64,000 nt of DNA from WHTK01 sp963711035 (GTDB taxonomy: Bacteria; Chloroflexota; Dehalococcoidia; DSTF01; WHTK01), in NCBI GenBank assembly GCA_963711035.1, contig CAVQCN010000003.1, forward strand, positions 558,001-622,000, in the 5' to 3' direction. The translations under genes and the position numbers were made by a program. This document shows positions 1-7,456 of the stretch, piece after piece. Position 1 is the first letter of the stretch. Each line of letters starts with the position of its first letter. Below the pieces are notes generated by a model. It had not been told where the DNA came from. It saw only the letters and a list, made by a program, of their open reading frames with translations, and did no database searches.

Positions 1-1577
1 GTGCGCGAGGCGAACTCGACGGCGCCCAGCGGCAGGCGGGTGACCTGGCCGAAGAACTCGAGCGGCACGCCGGCGCCCTGGATGTCGCGGTCGCAGGTGA
101 TGGCCAGCACGCCGCCGTGCTTGAGGTGATCGATGGCGGCCGCGACGGTACGGAAGCTCACGTCCTCATAGCGGGCGCCGTAGAAGGTGCGCAGGTGCTT
201 CATCAGGCGCGAGAAGGACGGTGGGTTGAGCGGCTCCGCGAGCACCATGAGGTTGAGACCCAGCACCGCGCCGGCCTGCACGCCGATCTCCGGATTGCCG
301 AAGTGCGCCGTGGCGACGACGACACCTCGGCCCTGTGCAGTCGCTTCGAGGATCTTCTCCAGGCCGGTGATGTGGACGTCGCGCTCGATGAGCTGCTGTG
401 GTGTCGTCTGTGGCAGGCGAATCAAGTCGACATAATATCGCGCCACGTTGCGAAACACCTCGCGCGACTGGCGCGTAACCTTGTGCTCGGAGGCGGTCGG
501 CCCCAGCACGTGGCGCAGATTGTCTTCGACGTCGGCACGCGTGGCATGGCGGAACCGGAAGGCGAGGTCGCCGCCGAGGCGCGCCATCAGGTAGGAGACG
601 GGTCGGGGCAGATAGGCGCCGGTCTTGGCCGCCAGGCGCAACGACCATTGCATCCACAGCCGCGTCCCGTGTTCCTGATTCATCGCTGCTGAAGTTTCGC
701 GCCAGACCGGCCGGAACGCAAACCACTGGTCGGGGAAGCGTTGCACCATCTTCTCGAACGACGCCGCAATCGCCTGCGTCAGGGAGCGAGCGTCCTCATC
801 CGCGTCGCCCGAAGGCTCGAAGTCGAGGTCGAAGTCGATGATGGGCAGCAGGCGCGTCGGGTCCTGCGGGTCGCGCGCCACGACTGCGGGCAGAACGCGG
901 GCGCCGGTGCGAGCCGCGATGCGGGCCGGCGTGCCGGAGAACTCGGCGGCGCGGCCAAAGAAGTCCACCATGAGGCCCTCGCCGGGCTCGACCGCGTCGA
1001 ACATGAGGCCGAGTACCTCGCCCCGGTTGAGGCAGCGCAGGACGCCGGGCTTGGCCGACTTGGCCGGGATGATGGTCATGCCCAGGCGACGGCGCAGGTC
1101 CTGGATGAACTCGTTCATGGGGCCGTAGGTCAGCGGTTCGGCGATGACGTTAACCGGGTGGTCGTAGGCGGTGAGGGCGCCGGCGCCGAGCTCGGCCTGG
1201 CCCAGGTGCAGGGTCACGAAGATGGTGCCGTTGCCCGAATCCAGCGCGTCGTCGAGCGCGCGCCACTGGTGGAAGTCGATACGGCGGCAGAGGGCCTCTT
1301 TGCCGCGGGCCGGTATCTGGTAGAAGTCGATGACGTAGCGGGCGAAGTTGCGAAAGACGCGCCGCGCAGCTGCTTCGGCCTGCTCCTCGCCGACGACGGG
1401 CGCCAGGTTGGCGAGCAGCCCCTGACGGTGGCGGGTCATGATGCGGTAGCAGACGTCGGCGAAGGGATTGGCGAGCCAGTAGACGGGACGAACGGGCAGG
1501 AACCGGCCGACCAGCACGCCAGCGCGAGAGATCCAGAGCGCGACGAACCAGCGCAGCGTAGCCCAGGCTTCACTCAT
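1..1577 (-). CDS. Tandem LpxL/HtrB-like acyltransferase, 3' end beyond window
   Basis: The minus-strand frame from ATG 1577 stays open to the window edge and encodes two successive LpxL/HtrB/PatA-type acyltransferase domains. Domain 1 (about residues 1-290) has the HX4E catalytic pair as HLGQAE near His124 and ends with FAFRPVW. Domain 2 starts at Met 683 in the same frame and has HFGNPE near residue 425 and a DRDIQGAGVPLEFFG block close to the edge. Enzymes of this family transfer acyl chains to membrane lipids or glycolipids at the inner membrane; without other LPS genes, a PatA-like glycolipid role is as likely as lipid A. It lies 103 bases downstream of the FabL-like gene. One extra base near 690 could have fused two genes, because the +1 frame there ends in TGA overlapping ATG 683. 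Confidence 0.8.
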   Translation of the reverse strand, partial: MSEAWATLRWFVALWISRAGVLVGRFLPVRPVYWLANPFADVCYRIMTRHRQGLLANLAPVVGEEQAEAAARRVFRNFARYVIDFYQIPARGKEALCRRIDFHQWRALDDALDSGNGTIFVTLHLGQAELGAGALTAYDHPVNVIAEPLTYGPMNEFIQDLRRRLGMTIIPAKSAKPGVLRCLNRGEVLGLMFDAVEPGEGLMVDFFGRAAEFSGTPARIAARTGARVLPAVVARDPQDPTRLLPIIDFDLDFEPSGDADEDARSLTQAIAASFEKMVQRFPDQWFAFRPVWRETSAAMNQEHGTRLWMQWSLRLAAKTGAYLPRPVSYLMARLGGDLAFRFRHATRADVEDNLRHVLGPTASEHKVTRQSREVFRNVARYYVDLIRLPQTTPQQLIERDVHITGLEKILEATAQGRGVVVATAHFGNPEIGVQAGAVLGLNLMVLAEPLNPPSFSRLMKHLRTFYGARYEDVSFRTVAAAIDHLKHGGVLAITCDRDIQGAGVPLEFFGQVTRLPLGAVEFASR

Positions 1578-1680
1578 GTACGAATCCAGTATGGCGCGTC
1601 TCGCGCTTACACGCTCCCTTTGGAACGATGGCATCTTTTTCTGGTAGTTGTGGAGGCTATCGACGCCGGGTGCGGCCGTG

Positions 1681-2493
1681 TTAGACCGTGATCTCCTCGC
1701 CGCCGTCGACGCCGATCACGTTGCCGGTCAGCCAGTAGGTGCGCTCGTCCGTGAGGGCGGCGATCGTCTGCGCCACGTCTTGGGGTGTGGTCGAGCGGCC
1801 GCTAGGGTTGAACTGCGCCGCGCGCTCCAGCAACGCAACGCCTTCCGGGATGCGGCGCAGGGCCGGCGTGTCCGTGACTCCGGCGCGGATTGCATTGGCT
1901 GTGACGCCGAGCGGTGCGAGCTCGTAGGCGAGCTGGCGGATGTGCGCTTCCAGCGCGGCCTTGGCGGCCGAGACGGCGCCGTAGCTGCGAATGACGCGCG
2001 TGGAGCCGGAGCTCGTCATGGCGAAGATACGGCTGCCGCGGCGCAGCAAGTTGTGCCCGGCGAGGTCCTGAGCCCAGTAGATCAGGCTGTTGGCCATGAC
2101 GTCCAACGTCATTTCCATCTGACGCTGGCTCAACGCCTGCTTCGGGTCCTCGGCGATGACGGGCTGCAGCGCCCCGAAGGCGAGCGAGTGCATGAGGACG
2201 CGTACGAACGAGCCGGTCTCGTCCGTCTTCTTGACTATCTGCTCGACGACGTCGGCGCGCTTGGCGGCGTCGGCGGCGTTGACGTTGAAGTAGACGGCCT
2301 GGCGCCCCTCCTTCTCGATCGCCCCGATGACCTCCTGCGCGTTCGGCAGCGTGGCGCGCAGGTCGAGATGAACGCCGAAGATGTCGAAGCCGTTGCGGGC
2401 CAGCTCGACGGCGGTTGCGCCGCCAAAGCCGCTGGACGCGCCCAGGATCAGCGCCCAGCCCTGGCCGGTCCCCTTGCGGTTCGCTTCAGTCAT
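1681..2493 (-). CDS. SDR-family enoyl-ACP reductase, FabL-like
   Basis: A 270-residue Rossmann enzyme of the short-chain dehydrogenase superfamily. The N-terminal GASSGFG dinucleotide-binding loop and HSLAFG strand resemble enoyl-ACP reductases. The active site is spaced Y-x6-K (YGAVSAAK, about residues 170-177) instead of the Y-x3-K of classical SDRs; this is typical of FabI and FabL. The C-terminal segment (DTPALRRIPEG, NPSGR, GVDGGEEITV) resembles FabL more than FabI. The likely reaction is reduction of trans-2-enoyl-ACP in the last step of fatty acid elongation. Its ATG overlaps the stop of the upstream unknown gene by 4 bases, and lipid acyltransferase domains follow downstream, which fits a lipid role. 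Other SDR substrates are not excluded. Confidence 0.75.
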   Translation of the reverse strand: MTEANRKGTGQGWALILGASSGFGGATAVELARNGFDIFGVHLDLRATLPNAQEVIGAIEKEGRQAVYFNVNAADAAKRADVVEQIVKKTDETGSFVRVLMHSLAFGALQPVIAEDPKQALSQRQMEMTLDVMANSLIYWAQDLAGHNLLRRGSRIFAMTSSGSTRVIRSYGAVSAAKAALEAHIRQLAYELAPLGVTANAIRAGVTDTPALRRIPEGVALLERAAQFNPSGRSTTPQDVAQTIAALTDERTYWLTGNVIGVDGGEEITV

Positions 2494-3869
2494 TCGTCTC
2501 GTTCTCCTAGCGGTTGGGCCTGCTGTGGTGAGGCAGGGGATGCTTCGGTTTCTGGTTTCGATTCGAGCGTGAGAACGCCCTCTGTTTCCATGATCTGGCG
2601 GCAGAAGGCCGCCTTGTCGAAATCGCCCTCGATCTGCTGGCGCACAGCGTCGAACAGGTCAGTGGCGCGCAGTACGCAATAGCGCATGCTCTCGGATGCG
2701 ACGCGCAGGGCGTCCTCGAACTGCTCGGTGCGCTCGGCCGGCGGCAGCTCGCGCTGGCCGTTGACGATGATGAGGCCCTGACCTCGGTTCGTACCTGCGG
2801 CGATGCGGTGCTCGATGCGCTCACGCAGGCGGTAGTGCGGGTTCATGCCGACGGGGCCGGCACTGCCTTCGATTTCGACCAGCAGCGGGTCGCCGCTGTA
2901 GAGGAAGTAGGCGGGCTCGTCCACGCTGGCAGCGTTGCGGAAGCCGAGCAGCTCCAGCGCGTCGCGCACCGGCAGGTCGAGGCCGTACTTGCCTTCCTGC
3001 CAGAGCAGACGGCGGTAACGCTCGGCGGAAAGGTACTCGTTTCGTGCTTCGGTTAGTTCCTGCTCAGCTTCGTCAAACCGGTCTTCTGCCTGCTCAAGGC
3101 GGCGCTGAGCCTCGACCAGTCCGGGCAGCTTGAACTCTTCCAGCCAGTCCGGCGGCCCTTCCTCCGCGTCGGTCAGCAGAGTATCGCGGATCGCGTCGAT
3201 CAGGTTTTCGCCGATGCGAGAGCGCTCGCTGTGCGTGAGGTTGCCCGGTAGCGCGGGCAGGAAGATGAGGCGCCCCCCGCCGGTCTCGATCTCGGCAGCG
3301 ATGGCAGCGCCACCCGGACTGCGGCCGATCACCTTCAGCGTTTCGCTGAGGCCTTCGGCGCCTTCGGCCAGCGTGGCGCGATAGCGGACGTTGTCGCGCA
3401 TCGTGTCCAGGTAATCCGCGAAGGGATGCTCGTAGTCGCTGGGCGAGACGTGGCGTCCGGCGGCCGGCAGCAGGTACTTCGGGCCGTAGTCGCGGTCCGG
3501 TGGCGCCGGCAGCCAGTAGTAGCGGTGGCAGCCTGTGAAGCCGGCGACGCGCGGGTGCGGGACGTCGGGATACGCCATGCAGACGACGAGGCCGCCTCCC
3601 GCCAGGAAGCGCTGCATCTCGGCGCGCCGCTGACGCAGCAGGTCCGCCAGACCGACAGATGTGTCCGTGGTCGGTCCGTCGAGCACCGGCTCGTCGTTGT
3701 GGGTGGTGTAGGCGGTGCCGTTGTCGACGATGCCGAGCACGAGCTGCGAGACCGCGATGCCCGGATCGACGATGACCGCGTCGTAGTCGTAGAAGGCGGG
3801 TGCGCTGGCCCAGTCGTAGTTGTCGACCAGCGGGTTGGGGATTGGACAGCCGAGCGAGAGGATGCGCAC
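2490..3869 (-). CDS. Unknown 459-residue protein with central coiled coil
   Basis: Not recognised. The N-terminal half (1-230) looks like a Rossmann or glutamine-amidotransferase-like alpha/beta fold (DAVIVDPGIA, LAGGGLVVCMAYPD, GRLIFLPALPGN) without an obvious catalytic triad. Residues about 250-300 are charged and heptad-like, suggesting a coiled coil. The C-terminal part has a DPLLVEIEGS strand and GLIIVNGQ, loosely resembling a restriction-endonuclease-like core, then a low-complexity Glu/Pro tail. GTG 3869 overlaps the galU stop by one base and the gene overlaps the enoyl reductase by 4 bases, so it belongs to one transcriptional unit with them. The function is open; DNA or nucleotide binding is only a guess. 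Confidence 0.7.
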   Translation of the reverse strand: MRILSLGCPIPNPLVDNYDWASAPAFYDYDAVIVDPGIAVSQLVLGIVDNGTAYTTHNDEPVLDGPTTDTSVGLADLLRQRRAEMQRFLAGGGLVVCMAYPDVPHPRVAGFTGCHRYYWLPAPPDRDYGPKYLLPAAGRHVSPSDYEHPFADYLDTMRDNVRYRATLAEGAEGLSETLKVIGRSPGGAAIAAEIETGGGRLIFLPALPGNLTHSERSRIGENLIDAIRDTLLTDAEEGPPDWLEEFKLPGLVEAQRRLEQAEDRFDEAEQELTEARNEYLSAERYRRLLWQEGKYGLDLPVRDALELLGFRNAASVDEPAYFLYSGDPLLVEIEGSAGPVGMNPHYRLRERIEHRIAAGTNRGQGLIIVNGQRELPPAERTEQFEDALRVASESMRYCVLRATDLFDAVRQQIEGDFDKAAFCRQIMETEGVLTLESKPETEASPASPQQAQPLGERDE

Positions 3870-4744
3870 TATTCTTCGCCTAGATCCACGCTGCGCAGGT
3901 AACGCCGCAGCCCGGGCGCGATGTCCGGGCGCTTCAGCCCCATGGCGATCGAAGCGGTAAGCAGCTCCAGCGGGCGACCCGTGTCGTAGCGCTCGCCATG
4001 GAAGCGCAGCGAGTACATCCCTTCGCCGTCGGCCAGGCGCTGCATGGCGTCCGTGATCTGGATCTCGCCGCCGTAGCCGGGCTCCGTGCGCTCGATCTCG
4101 CCGAATATCGCCGGTGTGAACAGGTAGCGCCCGATGATCGCCTGGCGGCTGTCGACGCTGCCAACGGGCGGCTTCTCGATCAGGCGGCGCAGACGGGTGA
4201 CGCGGTCGTCCACCGGGTCGCCGTCGACGATGCCGTAGCTGGAAATCTGACTCTCGGGCACCTCCTCGACGCAGACGACGCTGGCGTGGTGCTGCTGGAA
4301 GGTCTCGATAAGCTGCTTCGTAGCCGGCGGCTCGCCGACCATGACGTCGTCGGGCAGGATGAGGACGAACGGCTCGTCGTCTACCAGATGACGGGCGGTC
4401 AGCACGGCGTCGCCGAGGCCCTTGGCTTCGCCCTGGCGCACGTAGGCGAAGTTGGCCATGCGCGAGATGCTGCGCATCTCCTCCGCCTTGGCGGTGTCGC
4501 CCTTGCTGTCGAGGAGATACTCGATGTCGCGGGAGCGGTCGAAGTAGTCTTCGACAGCGCGCTTGCCGATGGCGGTGACGATGATGATCTGCTCGATGCC
4601 GGAGTTGACGGCCTCTGCAACCGCGTAGTGGATGATCGGGCGGTCCACCAGCGGCAGCATTTCCTTGGGCTGGGATTTCGTGGCAGGGAGGAGACGCGTT
4701 CCATAACCGGCAGCGAGAATGACTGCCTTTTGCACCGGTGTCAG
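3869..4744 (-). CDS. galU: UTP--glucose-1-phosphate uridylyltransferase
   Basis: GalU makes UDP-glucose from glucose-1-phosphate and UTP for polysaccharide and glycolipid synthesis. About 291 residues match the family length. The nucleotidyltransferase signature AGYGTRLLPATKSQPKEMLP is at the N-terminus, followed by LILPDDVM, IEKPP and GRYLFTPAIF. No ATG fits well. A purine-rich GAGAGG (4757-4752) lies 7 bases before an in-frame CTG at 4744; GTG 4735 is the next choice, and ATG 4789 sits inside the predicted -10 element. The open frame continues far upstream, antisense to sodN, and that extension is not real. It is first gene of the minus-strand run to the acyltransferase. Confidence 0.93.
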   Translation of the reverse strand: MTPVQKAVILAAGYGTRLLPATKSQPKEMLPLVDRPIIHYAVAEAVNSGIEQIIIVTAIGKRAVEDYFDRSRDIEYLLDSKGDTAKAEEMRSISRMANFAYVRQGEAKGLGDAVLTARHLVDDEPFVLILPDDVMVGEPPATKQLIETFQQHHASVVCVEEVPESQISSYGIVDGDPVDDRVTRLRRLIEKPPVGSVDSRQAIIGRYLFTPAIFGEIERTEPGYGGEIQITDAMQRLADGEGMYSLRFHGERYDTGRPLELLTASIAMGLKRPDIAPGLRRYLRSVDLGEE

Positions 4745-4787
4745 ATCTACACCTCTCAGCTCAGCGCCGGGTTGGCGGACTGGACGC

Positions 4788-4796
4788 ATTCTAGCA
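4788..4796 (-). promoter_or_regulatory. Extended -10 element before galU
   Basis: The minus strand reads TGCTAGAAT, an extended -10 (TGn-TAnAAT), about 40 bases before the Shine-Dalgarno-like GAGAGG. No convincing -35 is visible. A start of transcription near 4781 would exclude ATG 4789 as the galU start. Confidence 0.55.
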
Positions 4797-4918
4797 CGGC
4801 GTTTCGTTCCTGCTGCCGCTTCGGAGAGCCGTTTTCCTCTCGTGGGGCTTGGGGGTATCATCGGGCTGTAGCTTTGGTCCAATAAGAGTGATCCAAGTGT
4901 GTTTATGAAGGAGGAGAG

Positions 4919-5437
4919 ATGAACCGCTTCGTCAGCCCAATGCTCCGGCTCTTCGATCGAGTGGCCGAGCCCGAAAGCGTTTCCGCGCACTGCGACATTC
5001 CCTGCGGTATCTACGACCCTCACGCCGCACAGATCGCGGCGCTGACCGTCGTCCGGATGAACCAGCTCATGAACAACCTGGAGATGCCGAGCCAGGACAA
5101 GGCAGCTATGGACGCGTACGGCAACTCGTTCGCCCGCTACGTGCAGGTGAAGGAAGAGCACGCCGAGATTTGCAAGAAGGAAATGGACATCCTCTGGCAC
5201 GACTACTTCCGGCCGGAGCACCTGGAGAAGTACCCGGACCTCCACACCACCTTCTGGAACGCGGCCAAGCTCGCCTCTCGCAACAAGCAGACGCACGACC
5301 TGGCGGCAGCCGAAGATCTGCTGGCTGCAACGAACCGCATCGCCGAGATCTTCTGGGACACGAAGGGCGTCCCGACCCGCAAGGCCGGCTCCAACCAGGC
5401 CGTCGGCGGCGAGCTCGTCTACGTCGACAACCGCTAG
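4919..5437 (+). CDS. sodN: Nickel superoxide dismutase
   Basis: SodN dismutates superoxide with a nickel centre held by a six-residue N-terminal hook. The 172-residue precursor shows HCDIPCGIYDP at residues 25-35, where His1, Cys2 and Cys6 of the mature enzyme bind nickel after removal of about 24 leader residues. The rest is the expected four-helix bundle (RMNQLMNNL, HDYFRPEHLEKYP, FWNAAKLASRNKQ). A strong AAGGAGG precedes ATG 4919. The maturation peptidase sodX follows after an intrinsic terminator, so sodN is probably made in excess over its processing enzyme. Known in actinomycetes, cyanobacteria and marine bacteria. Confidence 0.97.
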   Translation: MNRFVSPMLRLFDRVAEPESVSAHCDIPCGIYDPHAAQIAALTVVRMNQLMNNLEMPSQDKAAMDAYGNSFARYVQVKEEHAEICKKEMDILWHDYFRPEHLEKYPDLHTTFWNAAKLASRNKQTHDLAAAEDLLAATNRIAEIFWDTKGVPTRKAGSNQAVGGELVYVDNR

Positions 5438-5522
5438 TCCATTAGCATGGCGGCGAGCCGCGTGGGGCGCTTCCCAGGAGTGGACCGCGTTGTGAGACCG
5501 CCCGACAACTGTCATTCGAGCA

Positions 5523-5552
5523 AGAGACCGGGCCATGAGCCCGGTCTCTTTT
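5523..5552 (+). terminator. Intrinsic terminator between sodN and sodX
   Basis: A perfect 11-bp stem (5523-5533 with 5539-5549), a five-base CATGA loop and a run of four T. It should stop most sodN transcripts and lower sodX expression. An ATG in the loop (5535) opens the sodX frame but is an unlikely start. Confidence 0.85.
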
Positions 5553-5567
5553 CAATCTGAAGCGCCG

Positions 5568-5963
5568 ATGAGACGACTACTGGGCCTCCTGGCGCTGCTT
5601 CTGGCGGCAACGGGCGCGTTCGCGGGCCGCTCACTGCGACGCTACCGCGTTGAGGGCCGTAGCATGCTGCGCGCTTATGCGCCCGGCGACCGCGTCGTCG
5701 CCGAGTCGGTCAGCCGGCTCTGGCGGCCGCTACGCGTCGGTGACGTGATCGTCGTGCGTCAGGCCGGCGCCGAAAGGCGTCTCGACCTCAAACGCATCGC
5801 GGCGGGGCCCGGCGCCCGGGTGCAGGTCAGGGGCGTCGATCACGTCCTTGGGCCGGACGAATGGTTCCTGCTCGGCGACAACCTGGACGAGAGCACGGAC
5901 AGCCGCCAGCTCGCCCCCGTGACGAGCCGGGATGTCCTCGGTCGCGTGTGGTTTAAGTACTGA
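5568..5963 (+). CDS. sodX: Nickel-SOD maturation protease, S26 signal peptidase type
   Basis: A 131-residue S26-family peptidase that removes the SodN leader to expose the nickel-binding His. A hydrophobic N-terminal segment (LLGLLALLLAATGAFAG) anchors it in the membrane. The catalytic Ser lies in GRSML and the general-base Lys in DLKRIA; GDNLDESTDSR matches the last conserved S26 box. ATG 5568 is chosen because the upstream in-frame ATG 5535 lies in the loop of the terminator. Position directly after sodN is the classical arrangement. No separate promoter is evident, so expression probably depends on read-through. Confidence 0.92.
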   Translation: MRRLLGLLALLLAATGAFAGRSLRRYRVEGRSMLRAYAPGDRVVAESVSRLWRPLRVGDVIVVRQAGAERRLDLKRIAAGPGARVQVRGVDHVLGPDEWFLLGDNLDESTDSRQLAPVTSRDVLGRVWFKY

Positions 5964-5974
5964 GTGTTCCTGCA

Positions 5975-6040
5975 CCTCGGCCTGAAGGCCGAGGCTCGGG
6001 GTGCTGGTCTGAGCCCTGGCTTTCAAGCCCTGGTGCTAGG
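5975..6040. repeat. Dispersed GGCC-TGAA-GGCC palindrome, copy 1
   Basis: A perfect 8-bp palindromic stem around TGAA (5975-5994), followed by a weaker related hairpin (GGCTTTCAAGCC, about 6018-6030). Related copies lie at 12586-12603 and 15224-15280, always between genes. It may also act as a 3' end signal between the convergent sodX and VOC genes. Confidence 0.6.
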
Positions 6041-6045
6041 TGGGC

Positions 6046-6528
6046 CTAGAACCCCGGCGCGCGGACCAGCTTCGGCGTTTCGCCGCCGTTGGCGTCGCGG
6101 GCGCGCTTCAGCTCCTCTTCGGTCGGCTCCCAGATCGCCTCGACCTCGTTGCCCTCGGGGTCGAAGAACATGACGTTGGCCGAGTTCGTGGCCGGGCTGT
6201 AGCCGGCGATACGCGCGCCGACGTCGAGCAGGCGCTGATGCAGCGCTTCGAGCGCTTCGAAGGTGTCCATCTCCCAGGAGAAGTGGTACATACCGACGCG
6301 CTGCGGGTCCGGCGGTGGGGCGTCCGCGGGCAGAGGCATCAGCGCCAGTTCATGTGAGGCATCGTCGCGGATGCCGAGGAAGGCGATGGGGCCGCCGCGG
6401 CCCTTCAGCTTGAGGCCGAGCGCTTTCGTATAGAAGTCGACCGCGCCGTCCACGTCACGGACGCGCAGCGCCACATGCCCCAACCAGCGCGGTATACCCG
6501 GGTTCGCGACCTTCGTCTCTTCAGCCAT
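6046..6528 (-). CDS. VOC family (glyoxalase/bleomycin resistance-like) protein
   Basis: A 160-residue protein with the paired beta-alpha-beta-beta-beta units of the vicinal oxygen chelate fold. WLGHVALRVRDVDGAVDFY is the first metal-ligand strand (His about 18). MYHFSWEMD carries a second His, and MFFDPEGNEVEAIWEP gives the usual Glu near the C-terminus. These positions fit an extradiol dioxygenase-like metal site, but the substrate cannot be read from the sequence. It is on the same strand as nuoB and 111 bases downstream of it; co-transcription is possible but not shown. Confidence 0.85.
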   Translation of the reverse strand: MAEETKVANPGIPRWLGHVALRVRDVDGAVDFYTKALGLKLKGRGGPIAFLGIRDDASHELALMPLPADAPPPDPQRVGMYHFSWEMDTFEALEALHQRLLDVGARIAGYSPATNSANVMFFDPEGNEVEAIWEPTEEELKRARDANGGETPKLVRAPGF

Positions 6529-6639
6529 CCCCTGGTCTCCTTCACTCGATCTACGCTTCGGTGGTCAATGGAGGGTTGTCGGAATGGTCTACTGCTACGC
6601 GTCCCCTATCGAGAGCATTGCGCGCGGCAACGCCGTCCG

Positions 6640-7383
6640 CTAGGACCGGAAGTAGCAGCGACCGCCGGGGCGAGCGTCGAGCGGCTGCTCGCAGCGCCAG
6701 TCGGTGGCGCTGAGCTGCTCGGCCGAGTAGAAGCGGCCGCAGTAGGCGCACTCGATGGGGCGGTGCTCCACGGGGCCGCTGAAGGGCGCGAACAGCGATT
6801 CGAGCTCCTGGCGAATCGGGTCGTCGGCCGGGAAGAACTGGCTGAAGTCGCCGCTGGGCTCGGTGCGAGGTAGGGCGCCGCGCTCGCTGGACTTGATCTT
6901 CTCCTGCAGCATCATCAAGCCGGTGAGCAGCGACTCGGGGCGCGGCGGACAGCCCGGCACGTACACGTCGACCGGGATGATGAGGTTGACGCCCGGGACC
7001 GTGCTGTAGCCAAAGGCGAAGGGACCGCCCATCGTCGCGCAGCCACCGAAGGCGATGACCCACTTCGGCTCCGGCATCTGCAGGTAGACGCGGCGCACGG
7101 CCGGCGCCATCTTCCATGTCACGGTGCCGGCGACGATCATGAGGTCGGCCTGGCGCGGCGAGGCGCGGAAGATCTCGGCGCCGAAGCGGGAGATGTCGTA
7201 GCGCGAGGTCGCCGTGGCGATCATCTCGATGGCGCAGCAGGCGAGGCCGAACATCGCCGGCCACAGGGACGAGCTGCGCGCCCAGTTGAGCAGGCTGTCG
7301 ACCGTCCCCAGCAGCAGGTTCTGTTCGAGGTCTTGCTCGACGCTGGTCGAGATTACGGGTAGGGAGAGGTCTTCCGGGTTCAC
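6640..7383 (-). CDS. nuoB: NADH-quinone oxidoreductase subunit B-like, orphan, with C-terminal zinc-like motif
   Basis: The NuoB core holds cluster N2 of respiratory complex I. All ligand segments are present: GLACCAIEM, GGCATMGGPF and VPGCPPRPE. The protein is 247 residues, longer than the usual 160-220. The C-terminal extension (about 205-247) has CAYCGRFY and a further Cys pair (WRCEQP, GRCYF), which looks like a zinc ribbon. No other nuo gene is adjacent: the upstream neighbour is a cysteine desulfurase 73 bases away. It may be a relocated complex I subunit or serve another Fe-S complex. The family is certain, the complex is inference. Confidence 0.9.
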   Translation of the reverse strand: MNPEDLSLPVISTSVEQDLEQNLLLGTVDSLLNWARSSSLWPAMFGLACCAIEMIATATSRYDISRFGAEIFRASPRQADLMIVAGTVTWKMAPAVRRVYLQMPEPKWVIAFGGCATMGGPFAFGYSTVPGVNLIIPVDVYVPGCPPRPESLLTGLMMLQEKIKSSERGALPRTEPSGDFSQFFPADDPIRQELESLFAPFSGPVEHRPIECAYCGRFYSAEQLSATDWRCEQPLDARPGGRCYFRS

Positions 7384-7456
7384 GTCTAGATTCTAGGCCT
7401 TCGGGGAGGGATTAAACAAACCCTGGGCTTGCAGAATCCTCGAAGGTCGACGGGCC

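Noticed and set aside
741..1691. Long open frames opposite the acyltransferase region on the plus strand
   Set aside because: Antisense shadows caused by high GC; the minus strand carries clear family motifs. The same applies to other long antisense frames, for example opposite iscS, metG and der.
4790..5536. N-terminal extension of galU to 555 residues
   Set aside because: The added part is antisense to sodN and passes through the promoter; GalU proteins have about 290 residues.
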